Assembly: GCA_964525935.1 (NCBI GenBank)
Contig: CAZGJZ010000004.1
Location: forward strand, 186,001-250,000
Length of the DNA: 64,000 nucleotides
Direction of reading: 5' to 3'
DNA from: UBA2377 sp964525935
GTDB lineage: Bacteria; Verrucomicrobiota; Verrucomicrobiia; Opitutales; Opitutaceae
Shown: piece after piece, positions 1-7,521 of the stretch
Layout of the letters: each line of letters starts with the position of its first letter
Position numbering within the stretch: position 1 is the first letter of the stretch
Translations under genes and position numbers: made by a program
Notes under the pieces: model-generated
Told to the model about the DNA's origin: nothing
Database searches by the model: none
Seen by the model: the letters and a program-made list of their open reading frames with translations, nothing else

Positions 1-47
1 TTAGTGCCCGCAGCGGCATAAGGCTGTTGTCGGGGAAGAGTGCGAAA

Positions 48-827
48 ATGCAGGGGAGCCAACGGCAGAAAAAAAGGAGGAGACCAGAATCCGGAAGTAA
101 GTTTGGCGTGCTTCAGATAACGATCCCAGGGCATGCCAGCGCTAAAATCCGGCTGAGTGGCCCAATCTTCGCCTCCCGCCCACCGTTGCGGGAGCTTGAT
201 CTGCCACTACCCGGTGAAACGGATGCCGATTATCGGCGGCGGTTAACAGGGATGCTCCGCTCCTTCCTCCAGAAACGCCGCCACAGTATCAGGACTAGGC
301 AGTTAAACCGAAAACGATCCAATCGGAGAATTTTTCCGGTTCCCGACCCAATTCTCGAAATCCAATACCATGAACAACGATCCAGAATCACAGCTGCTGC
401 ACGACTCGCTCGAGCAGCAGATAGCTTCAATCAAGAAATCAGTGACCGAGCAGCTCGCCTCCATCGAGGCGTTGCTGAACGACTGCGTGCAGGCCAACAA
501 ACTCCCCAGCGAACAAATTCAGGCCGAAGCTGCCGAGCGTCAGCAACTGCTGGAATTGTCGAAGCAAGCAGTCGCGCGCTGCGTCAGCTTGAGCAAGACA
601 GTCTCAAATTTGAGCGCTGGCTTGGAGAAATGGGAAGGCATGTTAGCGCGCACGAATGCGACACTGAATGCCTTGAGCAAGCAGTTGCAGGAAGTCACGC
701 GGCAGCAGGCCGCATTACTGCAGCAACTGAACGTTGTCGGCTAAAACACCAATCCCGTCGGAGCGAAAAGCGAGCCGTAGTGGATACTTTTCTGAAAACT
801 CGATCTGCGCAGCCACGTGCACGCTAG
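48..827 (+). CDS. Arg-rich ORF, doubtful
   Basis: This open frame is about 259 codons from the ATG at 48 (a TTG at 27 is also in frame). The first 100 residues are strongly basic, with runs of Lys and Arg, and match nothing I recognise. From about 370 onward it overlaps, in another frame, the coiled-coil ORF at 370-744, whose composition looks more like a real protein. Either the 5' part is a genuine small basic protein whose frame stays open by chance, or the frame is spurious. It has no clear Shine-Dalgarno sequence. It lies upstream of the recombinase gene in the same direction. Confidence 0.22.
   Translation: MQGSQRQKKRRRPESGSKFGVLQITIPGHASAKIRLSGPIFASRPPLRELDLPLPGETDADYRRRLTGMLRSFLQKRRHSIRTRQLNRKRSNRRIFPVPDPILEIQYHEQRSRITAAARLARAADSFNQEISDRAARLHRGVAERLRAGQQTPQRTNSGRSCRASATAGIVEASSRALRQLEQDSLKFERWLGEMGRHVSAHECDTECLEQAVAGSHAAAGRITAATERCRLKHQSRRSEKRAVVDTFLKTRSAQPRAR
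370..744 (+). CDS. small coiled-coil protein
   Basis: A 124-residue protein rich in Gln, Leu, Ala, Glu and Ser with heptad-like spacing along nearly its whole length, and no signal peptide or membrane segment. It is predicted to form an extended helical coiled coil. The frame is closed upstream by a stop at 304, so ATG 370 is the first possible ATG. It sits about 100 nt before the recombinase gene on the same strand and may belong to the same mobile element. The function is unknown. An alternative frame (48-827) covers the same DNA, so the choice between them rests on composition only. Confidence 0.5.
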   Translation: MNNDPESQLLHDSLEQQIASIKKSVTEQLASIEALLNDCVQANKLPSEQIQAEAAERQQLLELSKQAVARCVSLSKTVSNLSAGLEKWEGMLARTNATLNALSKQLQEVTRQQAALLQQLNVVG

Positions 828-851
828 TGCCGAGCATCACCTAATAAAACC

Positions 852-2180
852 ATGAGTCAGCAGGCGAACAGTGCCGCACCTTCGCTGAATCCACCGGATT
901 CGGTTGGGATCGGCGTTCGCGACTACTCGCTCATCAAGTGCAAGCCGGTGCAGATGGAAGAAAAGGGCTATGTATACGTCACCTTTGAAATATATGGCAC
1001 GAACGATCTTGGTCAGCGCGTGCGTCTTTATCGTAAGAATGAATATGACGCCAAGGCGCTATGCTTGCGGTTGAATGCCGAAATCTCATCCCGGCAACAC
1101 CAGGAGGCCGTGCAGATCACATGGTTTAGCCGCGAGCAGATTGTCGATGCTGAGCGAGCTAAACGCATGGTGCCGGCGAACGTGACTTTTGTGGAGATGG
1201 CGCTCTTTTGGAATGCGCATAACGCTAGTAATCCGTCCTTGATCAGCCTGTCGGTGGCAGTTGCGACCTATCTGACTCCACCCGAACTGGTGAGATGGGG
1301 CGTTAAGCCCGAATCAACCGGAAAGCAGTATGCGTATGTGCTCCGACATTTTCGGGCACGCATTGGGGACTCGACGGCGATAAACATGATTACGTCGGCC
1401 CAAATCAGAGAATACTTAGATCAGCCAAAAATAGCCGTAATCTCAACGAATACCAGGCACCGAGATGCGCTGGCCTCATTCTTTGCCTATGCTGTGGACA
1501 AGAAATGGATTTCCATAAATCCGGTGTCCGCGATCCCGAAACCGCGCAAGAGCGCTCGGAAAACCCTTGAAGCACAATCAGAACCTCGGGTCTTGAGCCT
1601 GCAGGAGGCGCAACGGGTGATGTTGGTGATCGAGGAGTTCAAAGGTGGCATACTGGTGCCGTATTTTGTTCTGAGCATGTTTTGTGGTATCAGGCCCAGT
1701 TTGAACTGCGAATTGGGCAAACTGGCTTTGGACCGCGAACTGACCGGCTTTCTCGATAAAGCGCTTAAGCAGATTTTCATTCCGGCAAGAATCGCGAAAA
1801 ACAAGAAAGCCCGCTATGTGCATTTGGAGCCCGTCGTAGGGACATGGCTTCGAGCTTACCCTTTGCCAATATTGCCAACAAATTCTGATAGCCTGATCCA
1901 GGAGGCCCGCCGCCTTGCCGGGATCAGTGGCCGGGAGTTTCATGACACCCTTCGGCATACGTTTTGCTCAATGCATAGCTCAGCGTTCAGAAAACCAGGC
2001 GATACCGCCTTGCAGGCTGGTCATTCCGAAGGAGTGCAGCGCAGTCGATACATGCGTCAGCAACCTCAGGACGAGGCTTTAGCTTTCTGGCAGATCCTGC
2101 CGAAACGGGCTGTGCCCACAGGCCTACTGGATGTTGCCCTGTTGGCAGCCGTACCCCGAAAAATACGGCCAAAAGCATAA
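852..2180 (+). CDS. tyrosine recombinase / integrase
   Basis: A 442-residue site-specific recombinase of the tyrosine (lambda integrase) family, which catalyses DNA strand exchange through a phosphotyrosine intermediate. A core-binding, SAM-like helical region lies at about 110-230 and the catalytic domain at about 245-405. Visible catalytic residues are Arg281 (in CGIRP), a Lys near 316-319 before a beta strand, the HDTLR box (His364, Arg368), His391 (in AGH) and the nucleophile Tyr400 (in SRYMR). All are present, so it should be active. The N-terminal 100 residues are unlike common arm-binding domains. It marks the adjacent genes as part of an integrated or formerly mobile element. A terminator-like hairpin follows the stop. 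Confidence 0.88.
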   Translation: MSQQANSAAPSLNPPDSVGIGVRDYSLIKCKPVQMEEKGYVYVTFEIYGTNDLGQRVRLYRKNEYDAKALCLRLNAEISSRQHQEAVQITWFSREQIVDAERAKRMVPANVTFVEMALFWNAHNASNPSLISLSVAVATYLTPPELVRWGVKPESTGKQYAYVLRHFRARIGDSTAINMITSAQIREYLDQPKIAVISTNTRHRDALASFFAYAVDKKWISINPVSAIPKPRKSARKTLEAQSEPRVLSLQEAQRVMLVIEEFKGGILVPYFVLSMFCGIRPSLNCELGKLALDRELTGFLDKALKQIFIPARIAKNKKARYVHLEPVVGTWLRAYPLPILPTNSDSLIQEARRLAGISGREFHDTLRHTFCSMHSSAFRKPGDTALQAGHSEGVQRSRYMRQQPQDEALAFWQILPKRAVPTGLLDVALLAAVPRKIRPKA

Positions 2181-2192
2181 GTCATTGATGAA

Positions 2193-2220
2193 GTGCGTCC
2201 CTTTGGGGCGCGCTTTATTT
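2193..2220 (+). terminator. terminator after the recombinase
   Basis: The arms GCGTCCC (2195-2201) and GGGGCGC (2205-2211), with one G-T wobble, enclose a TTT loop and are followed by CTTTATTT. The hairpin starts 14 nt after the recombinase stop and fits a modest intrinsic terminator. Confidence 0.55.
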
Positions 2221-2276
2221 ACTAGCCCATGCTCGAGGCTATTTGCGGGGAAAATCCGGCTCGTAGCAGCCGTACC

Positions 2277-2729
2277 CTAAGTTTTATTTTTCCGAACTAG
2301 CAGGGCATCTGCAAACGTATGCAGGGCCTTGGCGATCGCAGGGTCCTTCAGTTCCATCAACCGTCGGATTTTCGGCTCAAGCGGCCCTAGGACTTCGGAC
2401 AAGTCCACTTCGTCGGTATCTTCCAGCGCGGCCTTCACGACAGCGGGCAGTGACGAGGCTTTGATCTTAAAGGACGGCTTTCCTGCCGTACCCGAGTGAG
2501 AGGCGATCTCGACCAGTTCGTCGAAGAGGTAGGCCACCAAGAGCTGATTGCGGTATTCCCTGGGAAGCGCACTTAGCAGTTTCCCTGTTGCCTTGGGTCC
2601 CACGGCTCGGTCCCCGATGAGGATTTTTCTGAAATTATCCCGCTGGAGACCCAGTTTACGCGCCCATGAATCCTGGGATTCGCCTGAGGCTTCAATGATG
2701 GCAGCAAGCTTGCCGGAGAACGCAGACAT
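2277..2729 (-). CDS. HTH (XRE-like) regulator, putative
   Basis: About 150 residues from the ATG at 2729; an upstream ATG at 2804 would add 25 residues of poor composition. Residues 1-50 have the size and pattern of a lambda-repressor/XRE helix-turn-helix: helix, then SQDSWARKLG, then a recognition-helix-like DNFRKILIG. The rest is acidic and helical and could dimerise. It is divergent from the 2826-5151 operon with only about 100 nt between starts, the usual arrangement for an autoregulating repressor. No close family name can be given. Role as regulator of the operon is inference. Confidence 0.6.
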   Translation of the reverse strand: MSAFSGKLAAIIEASGESQDSWARKLGLQRDNFRKILIGDRAVGPKATGKLLSALPREYRNQLLVAYLFDELVEIASHSGTAGKPSFKIKASSLPAVVKAALEDTDEVDLSEVLGPLEPKIRRLMELKDPAIAKALHTFADALLVRKNKT

Positions 2730-2825
2730 TGAGTTCAGAAAAGGTGGAGCGGAGAAGGGAAGCAAAACAATTTTCTTGCATATGAGGTCAAAAGAAGACT
2801 GCATAGAGGTCCGTTAAGGATTAAT
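2730..2825. promoter_or_regulatory. divergent promoter region
   Basis: A 96-nt AT-richer gap between the divergently read HTH gene and the nuclease-like gene. It must carry both promoters unless transcription comes from further away. An AAGGA Shine-Dalgarno (2815-2819 area) lies at proper distance before ATG 2826. I could not define operators with confidence. Confidence 0.45.
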
Positions 2826-3386
2826 ATGAAAGAAAGATACTTCCCCGGCGACCTTCGCCGTTTTCGTCGATGCCCCCATGGGCGTCTTATGGCCGCTCTG
2901 CGCAAGCATTTCGGCCCCAGCCTACGTTATTACCGTTGGGTAGATGACCGTTACCATCAGTCACATGCTGTAGACTTGATCGTCTATTTTCAAAATGGGA
3001 GCCAGTTGCGAATCGAACTCAAGCAGCCGCAAAAGACTCCCGCCAATATCGAGTCAGCCGATTTTGCGCTAGAGACCTGGTCCAGTCAGGAAGCACAAGC
3101 CCGTGGCATGCTCCTCAAGGGTGGTATGAAGACCGACTACGTGCTCTGGGTATACCGCAACGGGGCATCGGCTATGCTGCCGTTCAAGACCCTCGCGGCC
3201 AGCTTCCGGCACCAAGAATCTCGCTGGAAGGCACGGTTTCCGGTCCACGAGTGTGCCAACCGCGGGCTCTTTGGTGGGCGCTACACGTCCGAGTGCATCT
3301 TTGTGCCATTTCAGGAAATTCGCCGGGCGATGCGCCGACACCTGCGGAAATTCGGAATCAACTATGAGCCACGCATTGCAGCATGA
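2826..3386 (+). CDS. VRR-NUC/PD-(D/E)XK-like protein
   Basis: A 186-residue basic protein with a good AAGGA ribosome site. Its centre carries a nuclease-fold pattern: His-Ala-Val-Asp50 on a strand, a turn, then IELK with Glu64 and Lys66. About 20 residues later comes SSQEAQ (Gln88/Gln91), followed by a Leu-rich helix and Gly-Gly. Asp...Glu-x-Lys...Gln is the order seen in VRR-NUC and Holliday-resolvase-like PD-(D/E)XK enzymes. If active it would cut DNA with a metal ion. It overlaps the AAA+ gene by 4 nt (ATGA), implying coupled synthesis and joint function. The family call is by motif only; a nuclease-fold protein without catalysis is also possible. Confidence 0.6.
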   Translation: MKERYFPGDLRRFRRCPHGRLMAALRKHFGPSLRYYRWVDDRYHQSHAVDLIVYFQNGSQLRIELKQPQKTPANIESADFALETWSSQEAQARGMLLKGGMKTDYVLWVYRNGASAMLPFKTLAASFRHQESRWKARFPVHECANRGLFGGRYTSECIFVPFQEIRRAMRRHLRKFGINYEPRIAA

Positions 3387-4675
3387 CTCAAACCCTTCCC
3401 TCAAGGGAGACCAACTCGCTTAAACTGCGGTGGCTTCTCGCATGTGCCTGTGTGCGGCAGGAATTGAAGCGCATGGGCTCCTTCGCGGGATTCCAAGATG
3501 TTCCGGGAGTGATCCAGCGTGCTTTACGCCGCGCTAAGGAACGCGGACACCTGCTGTCGGAGGAAGAGGTGAGTGCCTACCTGGAGAAGCTCTGGGACGG
3601 CTGTGTGGCTACGAATGTGGGATTCGGTGAGCAGCTCGTTCATGAAATCGAACTCGCGATGGCTCGCCACCCCAGTGTCCTCCTCAGCTACTTACGGCTG
3701 GCGAAAGGTTGCGACTGGAAGCCGTGTGAGCGGCAAGGGTTGCTTTCCTTATCCCTCGCTTGTTGTGAAACGAGTCAGGTTCGGGATAAAATCACTGGGC
3801 AACTCAAGGTAACGCTTTTCAATTTTTCGGCGGCTGACGGCATCGAATCTGAGCCTGATGGGAGTTTTATTCCCGCAAGCCAGCGGGTCGTCTTCGATGA
3901 ACTGCTCCTTCGTGGCGAAATGTTTTTCTCCCCGAAGGTTCACGCACTGAAAGTGCAGCCTCGTTTGAATCCGCTGGTTGCCGGTCCTACTGGGGCAGGG
4001 AAGACGTTTATCATCGAGTCTGTCGCCAAGAAGCTGGGCGCCGTCTTTCTTAAGGTATCCTTCGGTGACTGGGTGCCCATCGGGGCGCACGAGGTTCAGC
4101 CCACCATGAAGCTGATATTTACCCAGCTTGAGGAACATCCGCGTGTGCTCCTGTTACTCGATGAGCTTTGCAAATTTCGGGTCGACTATGCCGGAGGCTG
4201 GTCTCGCTCAGTGGCCACTGATCTGTGGCAGCTCCTTGATCGGAGCCCCGGAGCTGTCAGTTTTTCCGATCGCGCTATGCAGGGGCATGATTGGAAAGCA
4301 CTCATGCAAGAGCGTCTCTGGATTGTGGGGGCAGGGACGTGGCAGCATGTCCAAAAGTCGCCAGCGACGATGGGGTTTAACCGCAGTCATGGCACCACGC
4401 TGCAGGAGCGGATCGTTGCGGACGGACAGGTGCCGGATGAACTGCTCCTGAGATTCAACCCACAGCTACTCCAGTTGCGGTATCCCCTGCCATCGGAGAC
4501 CGCCGGGATCTATGACCGTGCGGGGATCACGGCACTCGCCGAATCAATGGGAGAGAAACTCAGTCCTGAAAGCCATGACTGGAGCCGGGGTGGCATGCGC
4601 TCGCTGGAAGATCTTTCGACGACTTTGCTTCTTAAAAAGCATCAGCTTGAGCGCGAGCTGCTGAGGAACGTATGA
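3383..4675 (+). CDS. AAA+ ATPase, ClpX/Cdc48-like
   Basis: A 430-residue ATPase. The N-terminal 170 residues are helical and not recognised. The AAA+ module covers about 165-430: Walker A GPTGAGKT (201-208), Walker B LLLLDE (256-261), sensor 1 around GAGT (316-319), a putative arginine finger Arg357 in DELLLRF, and a sensor-2 Arg406 in GGMRSLE. The sensor-2 and Arg-finger context resembles the ClpX/HslU branch, but no zinc-binding domain or IGF-type peptidase loop is obvious. Expected role: hexameric remodelling of protein or protein-DNA complexes. It is coupled by 4-nt overlaps to the nuclease-like gene upstream and the unknown gene downstream. Confidence 0.8.
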   Translation: MTQTLPSRETNSLKLRWLLACACVRQELKRMGSFAGFQDVPGVIQRALRRAKERGHLLSEEEVSAYLEKLWDGCVATNVGFGEQLVHEIELAMARHPSVLLSYLRLAKGCDWKPCERQGLLSLSLACCETSQVRDKITGQLKVTLFNFSAADGIESEPDGSFIPASQRVVFDELLLRGEMFFSPKVHALKVQPRLNPLVAGPTGAGKTFIIESVAKKLGAVFLKVSFGDWVPIGAHEVQPTMKLIFTQLEEHPRVLLLLDELCKFRVDYAGGWSRSVATDLWQLLDRSPGAVSFSDRAMQGHDWKALMQERLWIVGAGTWQHVQKSPATMGFNRSHGTTLQERIVADGQVPDELLLRFNPQLLQLRYPLPSETAGIYDRAGITALAESMGEKLSPESHDWSRGGMRSLEDLSTTLLLKKHQLERELLRNV

Positions 4676-5151
4676 AACCACGATACCGGATGCGTTGGCG
4701 TAAACGGACTCAATGGGTTCGCTTTGCCAGGAATCTTAGCCGTGCGAGTTGTTATAGGCTGCCAGGCCGAATAGGCGACCAAGACTGTGAGTTTGTCTAC
4801 TCATGCTCTCTGATGGCGAAGCTCCATGCCTATTGCGAAGTCCTGAGTCTCCGGCCTCCGGTTGTTGTGAAATCCGTTTCCATGATCACGCGGGAGTGCC
4901 GTTTGGCCCTCAATGCGTTCAAGGACGTGGAATTGAAGGACGACCTGGTGATTGAGCCTGTGGAAGCGTCGCTTGAGTTCGGTCCTAGTCCGCAAATGCT
5001 CGACGTGATCGTCGTTGCGGCACCCAAGCTGGTATTGATGTGCCTAGCATCTGAGGCGCCCGTCGACGACAGCTACTGGGTGGATCGTTTACTGAATACT
5101 GTGAATCTGCGTCAAACCCTTGAAGCGGGTGGCGGACGGTTTCCGTCATAG
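4672..5151 (+). CDS. unknown protein, third operon gene
   Basis: A 159-residue soluble protein starting inside the ATPase stop (ATGA overlap), so it is almost certainly co-translated with it. The N-terminus is very basic (RYRMRWRKRTQW); the middle is mixed alpha/beta with no motif I know. No signal peptide or membrane segment. The tight coupling suggests a subunit or adaptor of the ATPase. I do not recognise the family and give no function. Confidence 0.65.
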   Translation: MKPRYRMRWRKRTQWVRFARNLSRASCYRLPGRIGDQDCEFVYSCSLMAKLHAYCEVLSLRPPVVVKSVSMITRECRLALNAFKDVELKDDLVIEPVEASLEFGPSPQMLDVIVVAAPKLVLMCLASEAPVDDSYWVDRLLNTVNLRQTLEAGGGRFPS

Positions 5152-5335
5152 TGTCCAAATCAGTTTATAAGGCTGCGTGAGTGCGGCAGTGAACTCCGTT
5201 CATTTACTTTCGTCGCTACTCACGCCCATCGGTTCGGATTGTTGCCCAAGGGGAGTAGGAATCGAAATTCGGTTCACGATCATCTGATCTATTCCACTGC
5301 GCGAATGCGCACGGGCAGAAAAAATACACTAAGTC

Positions 5336-6118
5336 ATGGACACTCAGTCCTCCAATCCGTCGGTTAACTCCGGCACCCTACCCACTCTGCCCAGCCGGGC
5401 GGAATTAAAGTTCGCTGACACCCCGCAGGTTTCAAAGCCGCAGGACTCGCTCGACGACCTCGCTTTGCTGATCGCGAACTCAGCCTTGCTCGAAATCCAG
5501 AAGTTCGTCGCTCGCGGAAATCCGCTCAATGACCCGGCCATGTCGTCATGGCTGTGGTTACGCGCAGATGGCAGCATTGATGTCGTCTACGACACCGACC
5601 GCGACAATCGTCGACTGAAGGGCGAGACCAAGAGCAGTCTCTTTTTGGAAGCGTTCAAGTGCTTCCACGATACCACGCCAAACTCTCGGTTTCACGGCTG
5701 GGTAGCTGATAAGGACGGTGCCTTCATCGGGGACCTCACAACTCAAACGGCGGTGACGACCCCGCTATGGGATCGCCGTCCAAGTCGCGGCCTGGAAACC
5801 AATAAGCTCCTGGATAACGTGGCCGAGGCTCTTGGGCTCGAGCCCTTCCGCCTCGATCCCTTTTCCACTGAAGAGGTGCAGCAGGTCCTCGCGGATCCAG
5901 GTTATCTTCAGTTTCTGAAGGATCGTATCCTGTCTTGGCTCATCCGAGGAGATTACCTCTTCACGGTGGAAAGACTGAGTGTGCAGGGAATCACCAGTGC
6001 CGTCAGAACGCATGGCAACCGCTTCGCCTACGCCGTCGGGCGAAAGAAGCTTTATGCGGCGCTGGGTTCAAAAGTGAAAACAACGCTCTATATGCGCGGA
6101 TCTGAAACGCGGACTTAA
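5336..6118 (+). CDS. unknown island protein
   Basis: A 260-residue soluble protein with a Ser/Pro/Thr-rich, probably disordered first 35 residues, followed by a mixed alpha/beta core with several Trp and Asp residues. I recognise no family. It is read in the same direction as the preceding operon but 185 nt downstream, so it may have its own promoter. A strong intrinsic terminator follows directly, closing the island's transcription. Its location suggests that it belongs to the same accessory element. Confidence 0.6.
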   Translation: MDTQSSNPSVNSGTLPTLPSRAELKFADTPQVSKPQDSLDDLALLIANSALLEIQKFVARGNPLNDPAMSSWLWLRADGSIDVVYDTDRDNRRLKGETKSSLFLEAFKCFHDTTPNSRFHGWVADKDGAFIGDLTTQTAVTTPLWDRRPSRGLETNKLLDNVAEALGLEPFRLDPFSTEEVQQVLADPGYLQFLKDRILSWLIRGDYLFTVERLSVQGITSAVRTHGNRFAYAVGRKKLYAALGSKVKTTLYMRGSETRT

Positions 6119-6119
6119 C

Positions 6120-6150
6120 AAAAAGCCCCGATGTAAATCGGGGCTTTTTT
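6120..6150 (+). terminator. strong intrinsic terminator
   Basis: A stem of AGCCCCGAT and ATCGGGGCT around a GTAA loop (6124-6145), preceded by an A run and followed by six T. The symmetrical A and T tracts could make it work in both directions. It begins directly after the 5336-6118 stop. Confidence 0.92.
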
Positions 6151-6371
6151 ATTCCGAGATGCTCGGGAGGGGTTTTCTACTGCGATCGAATCCCACAGAT
6201 GGTGGGGAACGTTCGGTTCGGACACGCTGAAATTTCACTACTGGAATTCCGGTAGTCTGGCAACTTGATCAACCCGTTTGAGGCCATTTGCTGCGAACGT
6301 CTCGTCTGCTTTCCGACCCTTCACTACCCCCACCGCAAATCAGTTTTGCGGCTTAGATTATTTCTACCCCT

Positions 6372-7505
6372 ATGACTACGCATTGCTCAAATCTCGGCAC
6401 CCCTGCGTCTGGTAAAATGATTCTGTTGGTCACCGCTCTATTTTGCGGCACCTTACCGACCTTTGCTCAGGAAAAGGATGCGAAGGACGCTGGCACCAAA
6501 AACCCGCCGCCAGCATTGAGTCCGGCCGATCAAAAATGGGCTGAACTCCAAGCGCTATTTATGCCCCCGGTCCCAAGCGAACAACCGGTGGTTACAGACG
6601 AGGAATCACGGGTGCGGGCAAAGCGGTGGCAGGCGGATCGGTTCCTGCGCGCGGCAGCAGAAGCCAAAAAATACGCTGAAGTTTTCCCGGATAGCGCCAA
6701 CGCGCCGGAAGCAACCCGTCTGGAGGCCAAGAATATTTTCCAAGCGGCGATGGCAGGGGATGTGTCTCAGGAAGGTCGTGCACAAGAAATTTTGGGACGA
6801 GCCCGTGTTGACCAAAAATTGTCATCGAAAGCGCGCTTGGAGTTGGTGGCTCTCTCGGAGCTCGTGCGGTTGCGTCCATTGTTTCCTGACCGCGATAAAT
6901 TCCTGCCCGCCTACGAGCAGTCGATTCGCAATCAGATCATGGAATTCCCCAAGGAACCTGCGGCTTATGAAAGCTTTCTTCGGTTTGCCGAAAATCTGCC
7001 GGAGGAGGCTGACACCGTAAAATTGGCGACGGAGATCGCTACACGCATGCCCGCGCCAGATAGCGTCAAAGCGGCCGCCAATGACGTCCTGGCCAAGCAT
7101 GCGCTGGTCGGTCAACCCATCGCTCCTTTGTTGGCTGCGGCGACAGGCAAGGCGTCATCCGATGCTCTGGTGCAAGGACGTAGTGTAGTAGTCTATACTT
7201 GGTCTGCGCAAAGTCCTGGCAGCATCGCCGCGGCGCAGAACCTTGCAAAATCCCTGCCTGCGACCGTTCAGTTGATCGGTGTCAATTTGGATGCGGACGG
7301 AACCGCGGCCAAGGAGGCAGCCAGCAAGGACAGCCTGCCGGGCCAGCAGTTTTATGATTCCCGTGGATTTGACGGACCGCTCGCACAGGCCCTCAAGTTG
7401 CGGCGGTATGGCGAGGTTTACGTGACGGATTCGTCGGGGGTGATTCGGACCGTGAGCGCCCAAAAGGGCGATTTAACGGCGAAACTCGGCTACGCCGCAC
7501 GCTAA
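6372..7505 (+). CDS. secreted thioredoxin-fold-like protein
   Basis: A 377-residue exported protein. The signal peptide is at about 14-33: a hydrophobic core MILLVTALFCG and a cleavage-like region ending near FAQ. Residues 60-235 are helical with TPR-like pairs. Residues 245-377 have the strand/helix order of a thioredoxin/AhpC-TSA fold ending in a strand like EVYVTDSSGVIR. At the usual CxxC position the sequence reads WSAQSPGS, so there is no redox-active cysteine pair. It is 16 nt upstream of the giant RHS gene in the same direction, likely co-transcribed, and could assist export or folding of that protein. That role is inference. Confidence 0.7.
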   Translation: MTTHCSNLGTPASGKMILLVTALFCGTLPTFAQEKDAKDAGTKNPPPALSPADQKWAELQALFMPPVPSEQPVVTDEESRVRAKRWQADRFLRAAAEAKKYAEVFPDSANAPEATRLEAKNIFQAAMAGDVSQEGRAQEILGRARVDQKLSSKARLELVALSELVRLRPLFPDRDKFLPAYEQSIRNQIMEFPKEPAAYESFLRFAENLPEEADTVKLATEIATRMPAPDSVKAAANDVLAKHALVGQPIAPLLAAATGKASSDALVQGRSVVVYTWSAQSPGSIAAAQNLAKSLPATVQLIGVNLDADGTAAKEAASKDSLPGQQFYDSRGFDGPLAQALKLRRYGEVYVTDSSGVIRTVSAQKGDLTAKLGYAAR

Positions 7506-7521
7506 TCTTCGAACTGCCGCC

